Part shown: positions 1 to 9,324 of the stretch, piece by piece
Layout: every line of letters begins with the position of its first letter
Numbering within the stretch: the first letter of the stretch is position 1
Assembly: GCA_002753155.1 (NCBI GenBank)
Contig: PDZW01000007.1
Span: 1-64,000, forward strand
Length of the DNA: 64,000 nucleotides
Direction: 5' to 3'
Source of the DNA: Alphaproteobacteria bacterium WMHbin7
GTDB taxonomy: Bacteria; Pseudomonadota; Alphaproteobacteria; Rhodospirillales; WMHbin7
The notes under the pieces: generated by a model
The model's database searches: none
What the model saw: the letters and a program-made list of their open reading frames with translations, nothing else
What the model was told of the DNA's origin: nothing
Made by a program: the position numbers and the translations under genes

Positions 1-454
1 GGTCGCGCGTTACCTTGGCCAGAATCGAGGCGGCGGCGATGGACAGCGAGATGCCATCGCCCTTGATCACCGTGCGCACCGGGCAGGGCAAGGGCGAGGG
101 ACGATTGCCATCGACCAGAGCCAGCGAGGCGCTCTCGCCCAGCGCATCATAGGCCCGGCGCATTGCCAGGAACGTCGCCTGCAGGATGTTGAGGGAATCG
201 ATTTCGCCAGAAGACGCCTGGCCGATTCCCACCCTGGCCCAGGGGGCAGCCATCAGTTGCTCGAACAGACTTTCCCGCGTGGCGGCCTTCAGCTTCTTTG
301 AATCATCGAGGGCGGCGGCAATGTCCGGGGGAATGCGGGCGGCGTTTAGAATGACCGCACCCGCCACGACCGGCCCGGCCCAGGGGCCGCGTCCGGCTTC
401 GTCGATGCCGACGACACGCCCGCCCGCAGCGGCTTCCAGAGAGAAATCGGGCAC
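1..454 (-). CDS. rnhB: Ribonuclease HII, 3' part beyond the window edge
   Basis: Endonuclease that removes RNA from RNA-DNA hybrids and misincorporated ribonucleotides. The 151 visible codons include the N-terminal active-site motif [14 protein letters not shown] and the later motif [14 protein letters not shown], both typical of RNase HII. The C-terminal part lies left of base 1. The most likely start is GTG at 454, just downstream of the stop codon (460-462) of the preceding gene on the same strand, with the product beginning VPDFSLEAA. The close spacing suggests cotranscription with the S41 protease gene. Identity is clear from the motifs; the exact start is inferred. Confidence 0.9.
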   Translation of the reverse strand, partial: MPDFSLEAAAGGRVVGIDEAGRGPWAGPVVAGAVILNAARIPPDIAAALDDSKKLKAATRESLFEQLMAAPWARVGIGQASSGEIDSLNILQATFLAMRRAYDALGESASLALVDGNRPSPLPCPVRTVIKGDGISLSIAAASILAKVTRD

Positions 455-459
455 AGGGC

Positions 460-1896
460 CTATTGGGCCAAAGGGGCTGGCAAGGCCGAAGCCTGGGCGT
501 TGCGCATCGCCAGGAAGGGCTTCAGCCCACCCGCCTCGATCAGGGCGACGGCGCAGCCCAGCATCTTATCCTTGGGGTCCAGGGCCGCCGGGCAGGAGGC
601 TTCGGGCAGTTGCGCCTGGGCGTGCGGCCCCTTGGCCTCGCTGGCGGGCAGGGCCTTGGTCAGATCGGCTTCACGCTTGACCTCGGCGGCGTCGCCGGTC
701 ACCAGCAGATCGGGCTCGATGCCCCTGGACTGAATCGAACGGCCAGAAGGCGTGTAATAAAGCGCCGTGGTCAATTTGAGAGCGGCGCCATGGTCAAGCG
801 GCAGGATGGTCTGTACGCTGCCCTTGCCGAAAGAGGTGGTGCCGATGAGAATGGCGCGGCGGTGATCTTGCAGGGCTCCGGCCACGATTTCGCTGGCCGA
901 GGCCGAGCCGGGATTGATCAGCACGGCCAGAGGGCGCCCGCCGATGACATCGCCTGCGCGCGCCTTGTAATGCTCCTCGCCGCTTTTGCGTCCGCGCACC
1001 GAAACAACTTCACCGGTTTCCAGGAAGTCGTCAGAGATACGCACCGCCTGATCCAACAGGCCGCCCGCATTGTTGCGCAAATCCAGCACATAGCCTTTCA
1101 GATTGGGTCCGGCCTGGCGCTCGATTTCGCGCACGGCTGATTTCAAGGCATCGTCGGCATGCTCGTTGAAAGTGGTCAGGCGCAGATAGCCCACATTGGC
1201 TTCCATGTGCCAGCGCACGGGCTGAACTACGATGATGGCCCTGGTGATTGCCACCTGGAAGGGCGAGCCGCTTTCCCGGCGAATGGTGATGCGCACGGTG
1301 GTGTCGGGGGGGCCGCGCAGACGCCTGACCACCTGAGACAGTGTCTGACCCTTGATGGGGGTGCCTTCGACATGGGTGATAACGTCACCCGCTTTCAACC
1401 CCACGCGCGCGGCAGGCGTGCCGTCGATGGGGGAAACCACCTTCACTTCCTCATTCTCCATGGCGATCTCGATGCCAAGGCCGCCGAATTCGCCCCGCGT
1501 ACTGGAGGACAGGTCCTTGTACTGTTCAGGCGTCAGGAAATTGGAATGGGGGTCCAGCGAGGCCAGCATGGTGTTGAGCGCCTTCTCGACCAACTCGCCG
1601 GGTGGCAGCGAGGCTGGTTTCGGCTTCATCTCCTCGACGCCCTTGATGGCGGCATCGACCAGAAGCTTGTTGTCGGCAGGTGTGACGTAGAGATCGTTGA
1701 CGCGCCTTAAGGCGGTCTTGAAAATATCCATCTGTCCGCGCCGCTCCGAAACGGCGGCGGCGGGATCGACATAATGGTCGTAGACCACGGAGAATCTGGC
1801 CATCTCGCGGCTGTTGCCGTCGGCGGGTCCGCCGCAGCCCGTGGGGACCAGGAGAATCAGCAGGAGGCTGGGGAGAAGACGAAAAGGGTGCACCAT
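460..1896 (-). CDS. S41 family carboxyl-terminal processing protease
   Basis: Periplasmic C-terminal processing protease (CtpA/Prc type), 478 residues. It starts with a hydrophobic export signal, [15 protein letters not shown], which resembles a lipoprotein signal although the lipobox PTGC is imperfect. A PDZ domain ([19 protein letters not shown]) is followed by the S41 catalytic core with the serine in [15 protein letters not shown] and the lysine in [13 protein letters not shown], forming the Ser-Lys dyad. Family members trim periplasmic or membrane proteins. The specific substrate cannot be read from the sequence. It is transcribed toward rnhB. Confidence 0.92.
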   Translation of the reverse strand: MVHPFRLLPSLLLILLVPTGCGGPADGNSREMARFSVVYDHYVDPAAAVSERRGQMDIFKTALRRVNDLYVTPADNKLLVDAAIKGVEEMKPKPASLPPGELVEKALNTMLASLDPHSNFLTPEQYKDLSSSTRGEFGGLGIEIAMENEEVKVVSPIDGTPAARVGLKAGDVITHVEGTPIKGQTLSQVVRRLRGPPDTTVRITIRRESGSPFQVAITRAIIVVQPVRWHMEANVGYLRLTTFNEHADDALKSAVREIERQAGPNLKGYVLDLRNNAGGLLDQAVRISDDFLETGEVVSVRGRKSGEEHYKARAGDVIGGRPLAVLINPGSASASEIVAGALQDHRRAILIGTTSFGKGSVQTILPLDHGAALKLTTALYYTPSGRSIQSRGIEPDLLVTGDAAEVKREADLTKALPASEAKGPHAQAQLPEASCPAALDPKDKMLGCAVALIEAGGLKPFLAMRNAQASALPAPLAQ

Positions 1897-2078
1897 GCTT
1901 CCTATATGTGGCGAGTGGACGTTACGGGCAAGGCTGGGCAGGCTGTTCTTTCCAAGTCAGGCCATCTTGGTCACAACTTGTCAATTTCTCGTTAAACTCC
2001 GGGAAGAGAAAAACGTTCAGATTGCTTTCAGCTTGACTATGAAAAGGTATCACGATGATCAGCGGGGGTTTGAATACC

Positions 2079-3203
2079 ATGAGCAACAAGAACATCCATG
2101 TCTGGGACGTCGAAATCCGCGTCTTTCACTGGCTTTTGCTGATCTCGGTGGCTGGGGCTTGGCTGACTATCCAATTTGGCCCTCCGGGCATGCTGACACT
2201 TCATGAGATTCTGGGCTTTGCCGTTGGAATCCTGCTGATTTTTCGTTTCTTTTGGGGGTTTTTGGGCTCCGAGCACATGCGCTTTGCCGGTTTCGTGCGC
2301 GGCCCCAGGGATGTTCTGGCCCACATGAAATCGCTGCTGACCGGCAATCCCTTGCGCTTCATCGGCCATAATCCCGCCGGTGGCGCCATGATCATCGTCC
2401 TGCTGCTGGTTCTGGCAGGCATCGTGGTGACCGGCATTATGGCCAAGGGGGGCTTTGACAAGACGGGACCCCTGGCGCATTACCTCACCTTCGCCCAGGG
2501 CCGTGCCGCTCGGGAAGTCCATGGAATTCTGGTCAATATCCTGCTGGGGCTGGTTGGCATCCATGTGGCCGGGGTGCTGCTTGAAACCTTCCTGCTGAAA
2601 GAAAATCTGATCGCCTCGATGTGGCATGGGATGAAACCCAGCCACGAGGATGCGCAAGGTGCGGCTCTTCCCCAGCCACTTGCGCGTCCGGCGACAGCCA
2701 CGCTCCTGGCCGTTCTGCTGACCGCAGCGGTGGGTGGGGCCGGTGTGTGGCTGTCACTCCTGCCCCCGCTGGGTGTGCCGCAACTGGCGATGGACCCCAG
2801 CTATGTCAAGGAATGCGGGTCCTGCCACACCCCCCACCATCCTAGCTTGCTGCCCTCTGCTTCGTGGCGTCTGGTGATGGGCGGCCTTGACGACCATTTC
2901 GGCGATGACGCCACCCTGTCCGAGGCCAAGCGTCAGGAATTGGAAAACTGGCTGGTCAGTTCTACCGAACTGGGCTGGGACACCAAGCCCGGACAGCGTA
3001 TTCCCTCGACGCTGAAACCCGATGCGCCGATGCGAATCACCCAGGCCAAATACTGGGAGCGCCGCCATCGGGATATTCCCGAGGCCACTTTCAAGACCAA
3101 AAGCGTCGGCGGTAAGGCCAATTGCAAATCCTGCCATGTCGATGCCGCTCAGGGTCGTTTCTCGAAGCTGGGCATCGCCATCCCAGAGGAAATCAAGCCT
3201 TAA
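2079..3203 (+). CDS. Cytochrome b561 domain fused to a diheme cytochrome c domain
   Basis: A 374-residue membrane electron-transfer protein. Residues about 1-215 form a four-helix cytochrome b561-type domain (RVFHWLLLISVAG near the start, then LHEILGFAVGILLIFRF and later helices with conserved histidines). After a further hydrophobic segment comes a diheme cytochrome c (DHC-type) domain with heme-binding CGSCH (from residue 246) and CKSCH (from residue 349). The ATG at 2079 is preferred over one at 2055 because the b561 domain starts directly after it. The C-terminal domain is paralogous to the next gene. DHC and b-type cytochrome genes are linked in purple bacteria, often with the oxygen-binding SHP protein, which is not present here. 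Confidence 0.88.
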   Translation: MSNKNIHVWDVEIRVFHWLLLISVAGAWLTIQFGPPGMLTLHEILGFAVGILLIFRFFWGFLGSEHMRFAGFVRGPRDVLAHMKSLLTGNPLRFIGHNPAGGAMIIVLLLVLAGIVVTGIMAKGGFDKTGPLAHYLTFAQGRAAREVHGILVNILLGLVGIHVAGVLLETFLLKENLIASMWHGMKPSHEDAQGAALPQPLARPATATLLAVLLTAAVGGAGVWLSLLPPLGVPQLAMDPSYVKECGSCHTPHHPSLLPSASWRLVMGGLDDHFGDDATLSEAKRQELENWLVSSTELGWDTKPGQRIPSTLKPDAPMRITQAKYWERRHRDIPEATFKTKSVGGKANCKSCHVDAAQGRFSKLGIAIPEEIKP

Positions 3204-3286
3204 GTCAGTTCGCGTCGCGGCGCGTGAAACTGCGGCTGGAGTCGTGTATCCTCCTGTCAAATAAAAGCAGAGAGGGAGAAAAAGCC

Positions 3287-3796
3287 GTGAGAGCAATTCT
3301 TCTGACCCTTTTGGGGTTGGGTTGGGCGGCGTCCGCCCTGGCCGACGGGCCGCGCGTCCAGGTTCTTTCCGATCCCCTGGTGGTCAAGGAATGCGGGGCC
3401 TGCCACATGGCCTTCCAGCCCGAATTCCTGCCCGCCCGCTCCTGGAAGAAAATGATGGAACCCAAGGAGCTGGTTAATCATTTTGGCGAGGATGCCCGTC
3501 TGACCGAGGCTGAAAGAACCAAGATCGAGGCCTATTTGACGGCTCATGCCGCCGGTGTCGCGCCGGGCAAGGAATCGGCCAAGGTGGCGGCCAGCGTACC
3601 AGCCCATGAATCGCCCCTGCGCATCACCGAAACACCTCGCTGGCAGCAAAAGCACCGCCCCGGCGAGGTGAATCCTGCCGATTTCCAAAGCCCCAAGGTG
3701 AAAAGCAAGGCGAACTGCCTGGCCTGCCACAAGGGAGCCGATCAGGGGCTTTACGACGACGAAGGTGAAGGCAACTGGCGCTTCTGGAGGCGCTGA
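3287..3796 (+). CDS. Stand-alone diheme cytochrome c (DHC family)
   Basis: A 169-residue exported diheme cytochrome. It begins with a signal peptide (RAILLTLLGLGWAASALA) and carries CGACH (from residue 36) and CLACH (from residue 144). Segments such as VVKECGACH, NHFGEDARLTEAER and PLRITETPRW match the C-terminal domain of the upstream b561 fusion, so the two are tandem paralogues. The GTG at 3287 is chosen because an AGAGGGAG ribosome-binding site lies just upstream and the signal peptide follows directly. It probably exchanges electrons with the upstream membrane cytochrome. Its 3' end abuts the convergent CDSGH-type gene with no intergenic base. Confidence 0.86.
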   Translation: MRAILLTLLGLGWAASALADGPRVQVLSDPLVVKECGACHMAFQPEFLPARSWKKMMEPKELVNHFGEDARLTEAERTKIEAYLTAHAAGVAPGKESAKVAASVPAHESPLRITETPRWQQKHRPGEVNPADFQSPKVKSKANCLACHKGADQGLYDDEGEGNWRFWRR

Positions 3797-4033
3797 TCAC
3801 AATTTCTGATGTGTTCCGTCGCAGAAGGGGGCATTGCCCGTGCGCTTGCAGGCGCACAGATAGGCCGTGCCGGTTTTTTCTGCCTTGAACACCTTGGGCG
3901 TGATGCCGCTGCCCTTGTGCGAGCCATCGCAGAAAGGCTGCTGCGCGCTTTTTCCGCAGGCGCACCAGACATAGACCGTTCCCTCTTCCAGATCGACGGC
4001 AAAGGGGGTTTTGGCGGCTGAAACGGGTTCCAT
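3797..4033 (-). CDS. CDGSH iron-sulfur domain protein with two motifs
   Basis: A 78-residue protein with two CDGSH-type [2Fe-2S] binding motifs: CACGKSAQQPFCDGSH in the first half and CACKRTGNAPFCDGTH in the second. In this family three cysteines and one histidine bind each cluster, and both sets are complete. Tandem-motif proteins of this size are common in bacteria; roles in redox or iron homeostasis are proposed but not settled. No signal peptide is visible, so it is probably cytoplasmic. It is convergent with the diheme cytochrome gene. Confidence 0.9.
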   Translation of the reverse strand: MEPVSAAKTPFAVDLEEGTVYVWCACGKSAQQPFCDGSHKGSGITPKVFKAEKTGTAYLCACKRTGNAPFCDGTHQKL

Positions 4034-4062
4034 GAGGGCGGCTCCTTCTCAAACCGGGGGCG

Positions 4063-6012
4063 CTACTCCCTCAGTTCTGGGCGCTCCTTGAACAAGTCAA
4101 GTGCCTCGGGGTTGGCCAGGGCCTCGACATTCTTGACCGGGCGTCCATGCACCACGTCGCGCACGGCCAGTTCCACGATCTTGCCCGATTTGGTGCGCGG
4201 AATATCCGTCACCTGAACGACGCGGGCGGGCACATGACGCGGCGTGCAATTATCGCGAATGCGTTTCTTGATCAGCGTCGCCAGTTCGTCGCTCAAGGTT
4301 ACGCCGTCGCGCAGGCGTACGAACAGCACCACGCGCACGTCATTGTCCCAGTCCTGGCCGATGACCAGGCTTTCCACCACCTCGTCTAACGGCTCGACCT
4401 GGCGATAGATTTCCGCCGTGCCGATGCGCACGCCACCAGGATTAAGCGTGGCGTCCGAACGGCCGAAGACCACCACGCCGCCATTTTCGGTGATCTCCAC
4501 CCAGTCGCCATGGCACCAGATATTGGGATATTTGGCGAAGTAGGCATTGTGATACTTGGCGCCGTCGGGATCGTTCCAGAATCCCACCGGCATGGAGGGG
4601 AAGGGTCTCGTGCAGACCAGTTCACCCTTTTGACCAATCACGGAATTGCCGGATTCATCGAACACTTCGACCTTCATGCCCAGCCCCAGGCACTGGATTT
4701 CGCCCTTGATGACGGGCAGGGTGGGATTGCCCAGAATGAAACAGGAAACGATGTCGGTGCCGCCGGAAATCGAAGACAGGCAGACATCGTGCTTGATCGA
4801 GCGATAGACGAATTCGAAGCTTTCGGGCGACAGCGGCGAGCCGGTCGAGGTGATAAGCCGAACCGAAGACAGGTCGTGTGTTTTCGCCGGTTCCAATCCC
4901 GCCTTGGCCACGGCATCGATCCATTTGGCCGAGGTGCCGAGCAGAGTGAATTTTTCATCCCGCGCGAAATCGAACAGCACATTGCCCGAAGGATAGAAGG
5001 GTGATCCATCATAGAGCATCAAAACCGCCTGGCTGGCCAAGGCGCTCATCAGCCAGTTCCACATCATCCAGCCCAAAGTCGTGAAGTAGAAGACACGGTC
5101 ATTGGGTCGGATGTCGCAATGAAGCAGATGCTCCTTCATATGCTGAAGCAAGGTGCCGCCGGCACCGTGGCAGATGCATTTGGGCGCCCCGGTGGTGCCC
5201 GAGGAAAATAGGATGTAGAGCGGCTGGTCGAAGGCAAAGCGCTCGAAGGTGATCTCGCTTGGCGCGTGAGGGGCCAGAAAATCCTCGAACAGAACGGCGT
5301 TATCAAGACAAGAAAGATCGGGGATGGCCGACGCATAGGGCACCAGGATCAGCTTTTGCAGTGAAGGCAGGCCCGCCGCAATTTCCTTGAGTTTGCCCAG
5401 GCAATCATGGGTCTTGCCGTTGTAGTGATAGCCGTCCACGCCCAGCAGGATCTTGGGCTCGATCTGGCCGAAGCGGTCGAGAACGCCCTGAACACCAAAA
5501 TCGGGCGAGGCCGACGACCAGATGGCGCCCAGCCCCGATACGGCCAGCATGGCGATGGGGGCCTCGGGCAGATTGGGCAGGTAAGCCGCCACCCGGTCGC
5601 CGGGGCCGATTCCCAGCGCCTTCAAGGCGGCCATCAGGCGGGAGACCTGATCGTAAAGCTGGCGCCAGCTTAGGCGGCGCTTGACCTTGTCCTCCCCCCG
5701 AAAGACGATGGCCTCGCCATCATCCCTGCGGCGCAGCAGATTCTCGGCGAAATTGAGCCTAGCCTCAGGAAACCAGCAAGCACCGGGCATCCTGTCCAGA
5801 TTTTCGACGATAATGCCGCCTTTGTGCCCCCGAATGTCAGCCCAATCCCAAAGCGCATCCCAAAACTGATCCGGGCGCAGGGTGGACCAGTCCTGCAGGG
5901 CCTTGTAATCGGGTAAAGACAGGCCGAACCGTGCGGCTGCCGCCTTGGCAAAGCCGGTCATGGCGGCTTTTTCAATCTGTTCTGGGGTTGGGGTCCATAG
6001 GGGCTGGGTCAT
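4063..6012 (-). CDS. aacS: Acetoacetyl-CoA synthetase (acetoacetate-CoA ligase)
   Basis: A 649-residue adenylate-forming enzyme activating acetoacetate to acetoacetyl-CoA, linking ketone-body or polyhydroxybutyrate breakdown to central metabolism. It shows the adenylation motif [16 protein letters not shown], family-typical [12 protein letters not shown] and [16 protein letters not shown], and the C-terminal catalytic lysine region [15 protein letters not shown]. Length fits acetoacetyl-CoA synthetases. The ATG at 6012 ([13 protein letters not shown]) is preferred to an upstream ATG at 6081, which would add 23 residues of unlikely sequence. It is divergent from thrC. Confidence 0.93.
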   Translation of the reverse strand: MTQPLWTPTPEQIEKAAMTGFAKAAAARFGLSLPDYKALQDWSTLRPDQFWDALWDWADIRGHKGGIIVENLDRMPGACWFPEARLNFAENLLRRRDDGEAIVFRGEDKVKRRLSWRQLYDQVSRLMAALKALGIGPGDRVAAYLPNLPEAPIAMLAVSGLGAIWSSASPDFGVQGVLDRFGQIEPKILLGVDGYHYNGKTHDCLGKLKEIAAGLPSLQKLILVPYASAIPDLSCLDNAVLFEDFLAPHAPSEITFERFAFDQPLYILFSSGTTGAPKCICHGAGGTLLQHMKEHLLHCDIRPNDRVFYFTTLGWMMWNWLMSALASQAVLMLYDGSPFYPSGNVLFDFARDEKFTLLGTSAKWIDAVAKAGLEPAKTHDLSSVRLITSTGSPLSPESFEFVYRSIKHDVCLSSISGGTDIVSCFILGNPTLPVIKGEIQCLGLGMKVEVFDESGNSVIGQKGELVCTRPFPSMPVGFWNDPDGAKYHNAYFAKYPNIWCHGDWVEITENGGVVVFGRSDATLNPGGVRIGTAEIYRQVEPLDEVVESLVIGQDWDNDVRVVLFVRLRDGVTLSDELATLIKKRIRDNCTPRHVPARVVQVTDIPRTKSGKIVELAVRDVVHGRPVKNVEALANPEALDLFKERPELRE

Positions 6013-6118
6013 GGCGCGGCTCTTTGGTTGTTGGTTAACGTCTAGATTAGCATCAGGTTCTTGGCAGTCCAGCCCATGCAAGCTATTGTCCGGGCCATAT
6101 CGCAGAGGAGATAGGACG

Positions 6119-7513
6119 TTGCGTTATGTCAGCACCCGGGGCCGGGCTCCGGCTTTAACCTTCGAAGACGTCCTGCTGGCGGGTCTGGCCCGTGATGGCG
6201 GGCTTTACGTCCCCGAGGAATGGCCCACCCTTTCCAAGGCCGATTTCAAGGCCATGCGCGGCCTAGCCTATGCCGAGGTGGCGGCTCGGGTCATGCAGCC
6301 CTTTGTCGGGCGCGCCATGAAGGCGGCGGATCTTGTGCAAATGACGGCGGAAACCTACGCCGTGTTCGACCATGCCGCCGTGGCGCCGCTGTCGCAGATC
6401 GGGCGCAATCAGTGGGTGATGGAGCTGTTTCACGGCCCGACGCTGGCCTTCAAGGATTTTGCGCTGCAATTGCTGGGGCGCCTGTTCGACCATGTTCTGA
6501 CCAAGCGTGGACAGCGCGTTTGCATCGTCGGCGCCACTTCGGGCGATACCGGCTCGGCGGCCATCGAAGCCTGCAAGGGCCGCAAGTCGATCGATATCGT
6601 CATTCTGCACCCCAGGGGCCGTGTTTCCGAGGTGCAGCGCCGTCAGATGACGACAGTCATGGATTCCAACGTCCACAACATCGCCGTCGAGGGCAGCTTC
6701 GACGATTGCCAGGACATGGTGAAGGCCATGTTCAATGACACGGCCTTCAGGGATTCGATGAATCTGTCGGCGGTCAATTCGATCAACTGGGCCAGAATCA
6801 TGGCTCAGATCGCCTATTACGTCGCAGCCGGGGTGGCCCTGGGGGCGCCTGAGCGCAGCTTCACCTTCGCCGTGCCCACAGGCAATTTCGGCAATGTCTT
6901 CGCAGGTTACGCCGCCCGGAAAATGGGTCTGCCCATCGACAAGCTGGTGGTGGGATCGAACGCCAACGACATTCTTACCCGTTTTCTCGAGACCGGGGCC
7001 ATGACAATGGGCCGAGTCGTTCCCACCTTGAGTCCCAGCATGGATATTCAGGTGTCATCGAACTTCGAACGGTTGCTATTCCTGGCGTTGGCGCGCAATG
7101 GGGCGGCTGTTGAGAAATTGATGGAGGGCTTCAGGGCCTCTGGCGAATTCCGCCTGCCCGCCAAGCCTCTGAAAAGCATTCGCGACCTGTTCGAGGGCCG
7201 ACGTCTTGACGACGGCGCCACCAGGGCGGCGATCAAGGGATTGCACAAATTGACCGGCCAGATCTTGGACCCCCACAGCGCCATCGGCGTTGCGGCGGGT
7301 CTGGAATGCCACGACTACAAGCGTTCGACGCTGGTGGCGTTGGCGACGGCGCATCCGGCGAAGTTCCCCGACGCCATCGAAGCCGCCATTGGCATACGCC
7401 CCCAGTTGCCTGAGCGATTGGCCGGTTTGATGACGAAAGAGGAGCGCTGCACTGCGGCTCCCAACAAACTGTCGGCCGTTCAGGACCTGATCCGCTCGAA
7501 GGTAAAGCCATGA
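6119..7513 (+). CDS. thrC: Threonine synthase
   Basis: PLP enzyme converting O-phosphohomoserine to threonine, 464 residues. The N-terminus [22 protein letters not shown], the PLP-lysine motif [15 protein letters not shown] and the phosphate-binding [11 protein letters not shown] are characteristic. The start is TTG at 6119, set by an AGAGGAG ribosome-binding site at about 6104-6110 and by family alignment; an ATG at 5945 would add unlikely sequence. Its stop overlaps the start of the M16 protease gene (ATGA), a sign of translational coupling. This thrC-M16 pair is common in alphaproteobacteria. Confidence 0.95.
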   Translation: MRYVSTRGRAPALTFEDVLLAGLARDGGLYVPEEWPTLSKADFKAMRGLAYAEVAARVMQPFVGRAMKAADLVQMTAETYAVFDHAAVAPLSQIGRNQWVMELFHGPTLAFKDFALQLLGRLFDHVLTKRGQRVCIVGATSGDTGSAAIEACKGRKSIDIVILHPRGRVSEVQRRQMTTVMDSNVHNIAVEGSFDDCQDMVKAMFNDTAFRDSMNLSAVNSINWARIMAQIAYYVAAGVALGAPERSFTFAVPTGNFGNVFAGYAARKMGLPIDKLVVGSNANDILTRFLETGAMTMGRVVPTLSPSMDIQVSSNFERLLFLALARNGAAVEKLMEGFRASGEFRLPAKPLKSIRDLFEGRRLDDGATRAAIKGLHKLTGQILDPHSAIGVAAGLECHDYKRSTLVALATAHPAKFPDAIEAAIGIRPQLPERLAGLMTKEERCTAAPNKLSAVQDLIRSKVKP

Positions 7514-8769
7514 CGGTCAAAATCGATGAGGTGAAACCGGGGCTGAAGCTGGTCACCGACACCATGGACAAGGTGGAGACGGCCACCATCGGTGTTTGGG
7601 TCGAGGCGGGAACGCGCCACGAAAGCCCCGAGATCAACGGCGTTGCCCATATGCTCGAACATATGGCCTTCAAGGGCACACGCAGGCGATCGGCCCGCGC
7701 CATCGCCGAAGAGATCGAGAATGTCGGCGGCCATCTGAACGCCTATACCTCGCGCGAGCATACGGCCTATTACGCCAAGGTGTTGAAAGAAGACGTGGCA
7801 CTGGCTCTCGACATCATCGCCGACATTTTGCAGAACTCGGTCTTTGCCGAAGAGGAACTAACCCGCGAGCGCGACGTGGTGGTGCAGGAAATCGGCCAGG
7901 CCGAGGATACGCCCGACGACATCATCTTCGACCATTTTCAGGCGGCGGCTTTTCCCGATCAGGGGCTGGGTCGCCCGGTTCTGGGCACCGAGAAAATCGT
8001 CAAGGGCCTCGACCGTTCGGCCATTCAGGGCTATATGCGGCGCAATTACGGGCCGCCCCGGTTGCTGGTGGCGGCAGCCGGCAAGGTCGATCATCAGGCC
8101 TTGTCCGATCTGGCCGGACGCCAGTTTGCAGGACTCGATTCCGCAACGCCCGCCAGTTCCGATCCCGCCCGCTATGAAGGTGGCGAATATCGCGAGGAAC
8201 GCGACCTGGAACAGGCCCATATCGTTCTAGGCTTGCCGGGCGTCGATTTCGCAGATCCCGGCTATTACGCCACCTCGGTGCTGGCGACGCTGCTGGGCGG
8301 CGGCATGTCGTCGCGCCTGTTCCAGGAAGTGCGCGAAAAGCGGGGCTTGGCCTATTCCGTATTCGCCCACACCTCGTCCTATGCCGATGGGGGGCTCTTC
8401 TCGGTCTATGCCGGAACCGATCCCGCCCGCTTGGACGAGTTGGTGCCCGTGCTGTGCGAGGAAATCGTCAAGATGTGCGAGCCGGTTTCGGCGCCTGAGC
8501 TGGCGCGCGCGCGCGCCCAGTTGAAAGCCAGTGTGCTGATGAGTCTGGAAAGCACCTCGTCCCGCTGCGAATCCCTGGCTCGTCAGATGCAGGTCTTCGG
8601 GCGGCCGATTCCTCCGGCCGAAATCGTGGCCAAGATCGAGGCGGTGGATGTGCAGGCGGTGGCCAAGGCCGCACAGCACCTGCTGTCGGCCAAACCCACT
8701 TTGGCCGCCCTGGGGCCGCTGGCCCGCCTGGAAAGCTTCGAGTCCGTGGCACAGCGGCTCAAGAATTAA
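7510..8769 (+). CDS. M16 family zinc metalloprotease
   Basis: A 419-residue pitrilysin/mitochondrial processing peptidase-like protein. The inverted zinc motif HMLEH, with the third ligand glutamate in RERDVVVQEIGQ downstream, shows it is a catalytically complete M16B member. The C-terminal half has the usual second M16 domain with RLFQEVREKRGLAYSV. It is cotranscribed with thrC, overlapping by four bases. The natural substrate of bacterial members is generally unknown. Confidence 0.92.
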   Translation: MTVKIDEVKPGLKLVTDTMDKVETATIGVWVEAGTRHESPEINGVAHMLEHMAFKGTRRRSARAIAEEIENVGGHLNAYTSREHTAYYAKVLKEDVALALDIIADILQNSVFAEEELTRERDVVVQEIGQAEDTPDDIIFDHFQAAAFPDQGLGRPVLGTEKIVKGLDRSAIQGYMRRNYGPPRLLVAAAGKVDHQALSDLAGRQFAGLDSATPASSDPARYEGGEYREERDLEQAHIVLGLPGVDFADPGYYATSVLATLLGGGMSSRLFQEVREKRGLAYSVFAHTSSYADGGLFSVYAGTDPARLDELVPVLCEEIVKMCEPVSAPELARARAQLKASVLMSLESTSSRCESLARQMQVFGRPIPPAEIVAKIEAVDVQAVAKAAQHLLSAKPTLAALGPLARLESFESVAQRLKN

Positions 8770-8774
8770 CAAAA

Positions 8775-8796
8775 AAGGCCGGGTTTCCCCGGCCTT
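8775..8796 (-). terminator. Rho-independent terminator of rpmB
   Basis: A perfect 9-bp stem (AAGGCCGGG / CCCGGCCTT) with a four-base loop lies in the 49-bp gap between two convergent genes. Read on the minus strand it is followed by six U residues (A-run at 8771-8776), so it mainly ends rpmB transcription. On the plus strand there is no U-run. Confidence 0.8.
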
Positions 8797-8818
8797 GTGC
8801 CTTCGACTTGGGCCAAGC

Positions 8819-9121
8819 TCAGGCCGCTTTTGCGTCCTTGGCGGCCTTGGCCTTCTCGATCTGGCGCTTGACCTTGAGCGCATCGACCGTCAGTCGGGTG
8901 CTGGGCGTTTCCAACAGATAGGCGTCAAGCCCGCCATTGTGATCGATGGTGCGAAGCCCCTGCATCGACACCTTGAGGCGGACCATGCGGTTCAGAATGG
9001 TGCTGAAAGTCGCGGTTTCCTGCAGATTGGGCAGATAGCGGCGGCGCGTCTTGTTGTTGGCATGGCTGACATTGTTGCCGGCCTGAACGCCTTTGCCGGT
9101 GATGACGCAACGACGGGACAT
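8819..9121 (-). CDS. rpmB: 50S ribosomal protein L28
   Basis: A 100-residue ribosomal protein starting [21 protein letters not shown] and containing [10 protein letters not shown], typical of alphaproteobacterial L28 with a lysine/alanine-rich tail. The ATG at 9121 is chosen because the conserved N-terminus begins there; an ATG at 9184 would add 21 unlikely residues. It is monocistronic, with a clear terminator after the stop codon. Confidence 0.96.
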   Translation of the reverse strand: MSRRCVITGKGVQAGNNVSHANNKTRRRYLPNLQETATFSTILNRMVRLKVSMQGLRTIDHNGGLDAYLLETPSTRLTVDALKVKRQIEKAKAAKDAKAA

Positions 9122-9239
9122 GATACTGCTCCTGAACCTGATCGATCCTTTGGGAAGGCGGGTTTTTACGCGCTTGAGGGGCATGCGTCAAGGCTTAATG
9201 GCCGACTGGTCCGGAATGACGCCAAAAGCCAGAGCGAGA

Positions 9240-9264
9240 TTAATTATAATATACTAAATTAATA
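9240..9264. promoter_or_regulatory. AT-rich divergent promoter region
   Basis: An AT island in otherwise GC-rich DNA lies between rpmB and the metallo-beta-lactamase fusion gene. It contains a perfect TATAAT on the plus strand at 9245-9250 and another on the minus strand at 9243-9248. No good -35 box is visible for either, so the call rests on composition and position. Confidence 0.35.
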
Positions 9265-9324
9265 CCAGAGGCCTTATTGAAATTGGGGGGATATCGGTGT
9301 AGGACATCGCCGGGGAGTGGTGAC

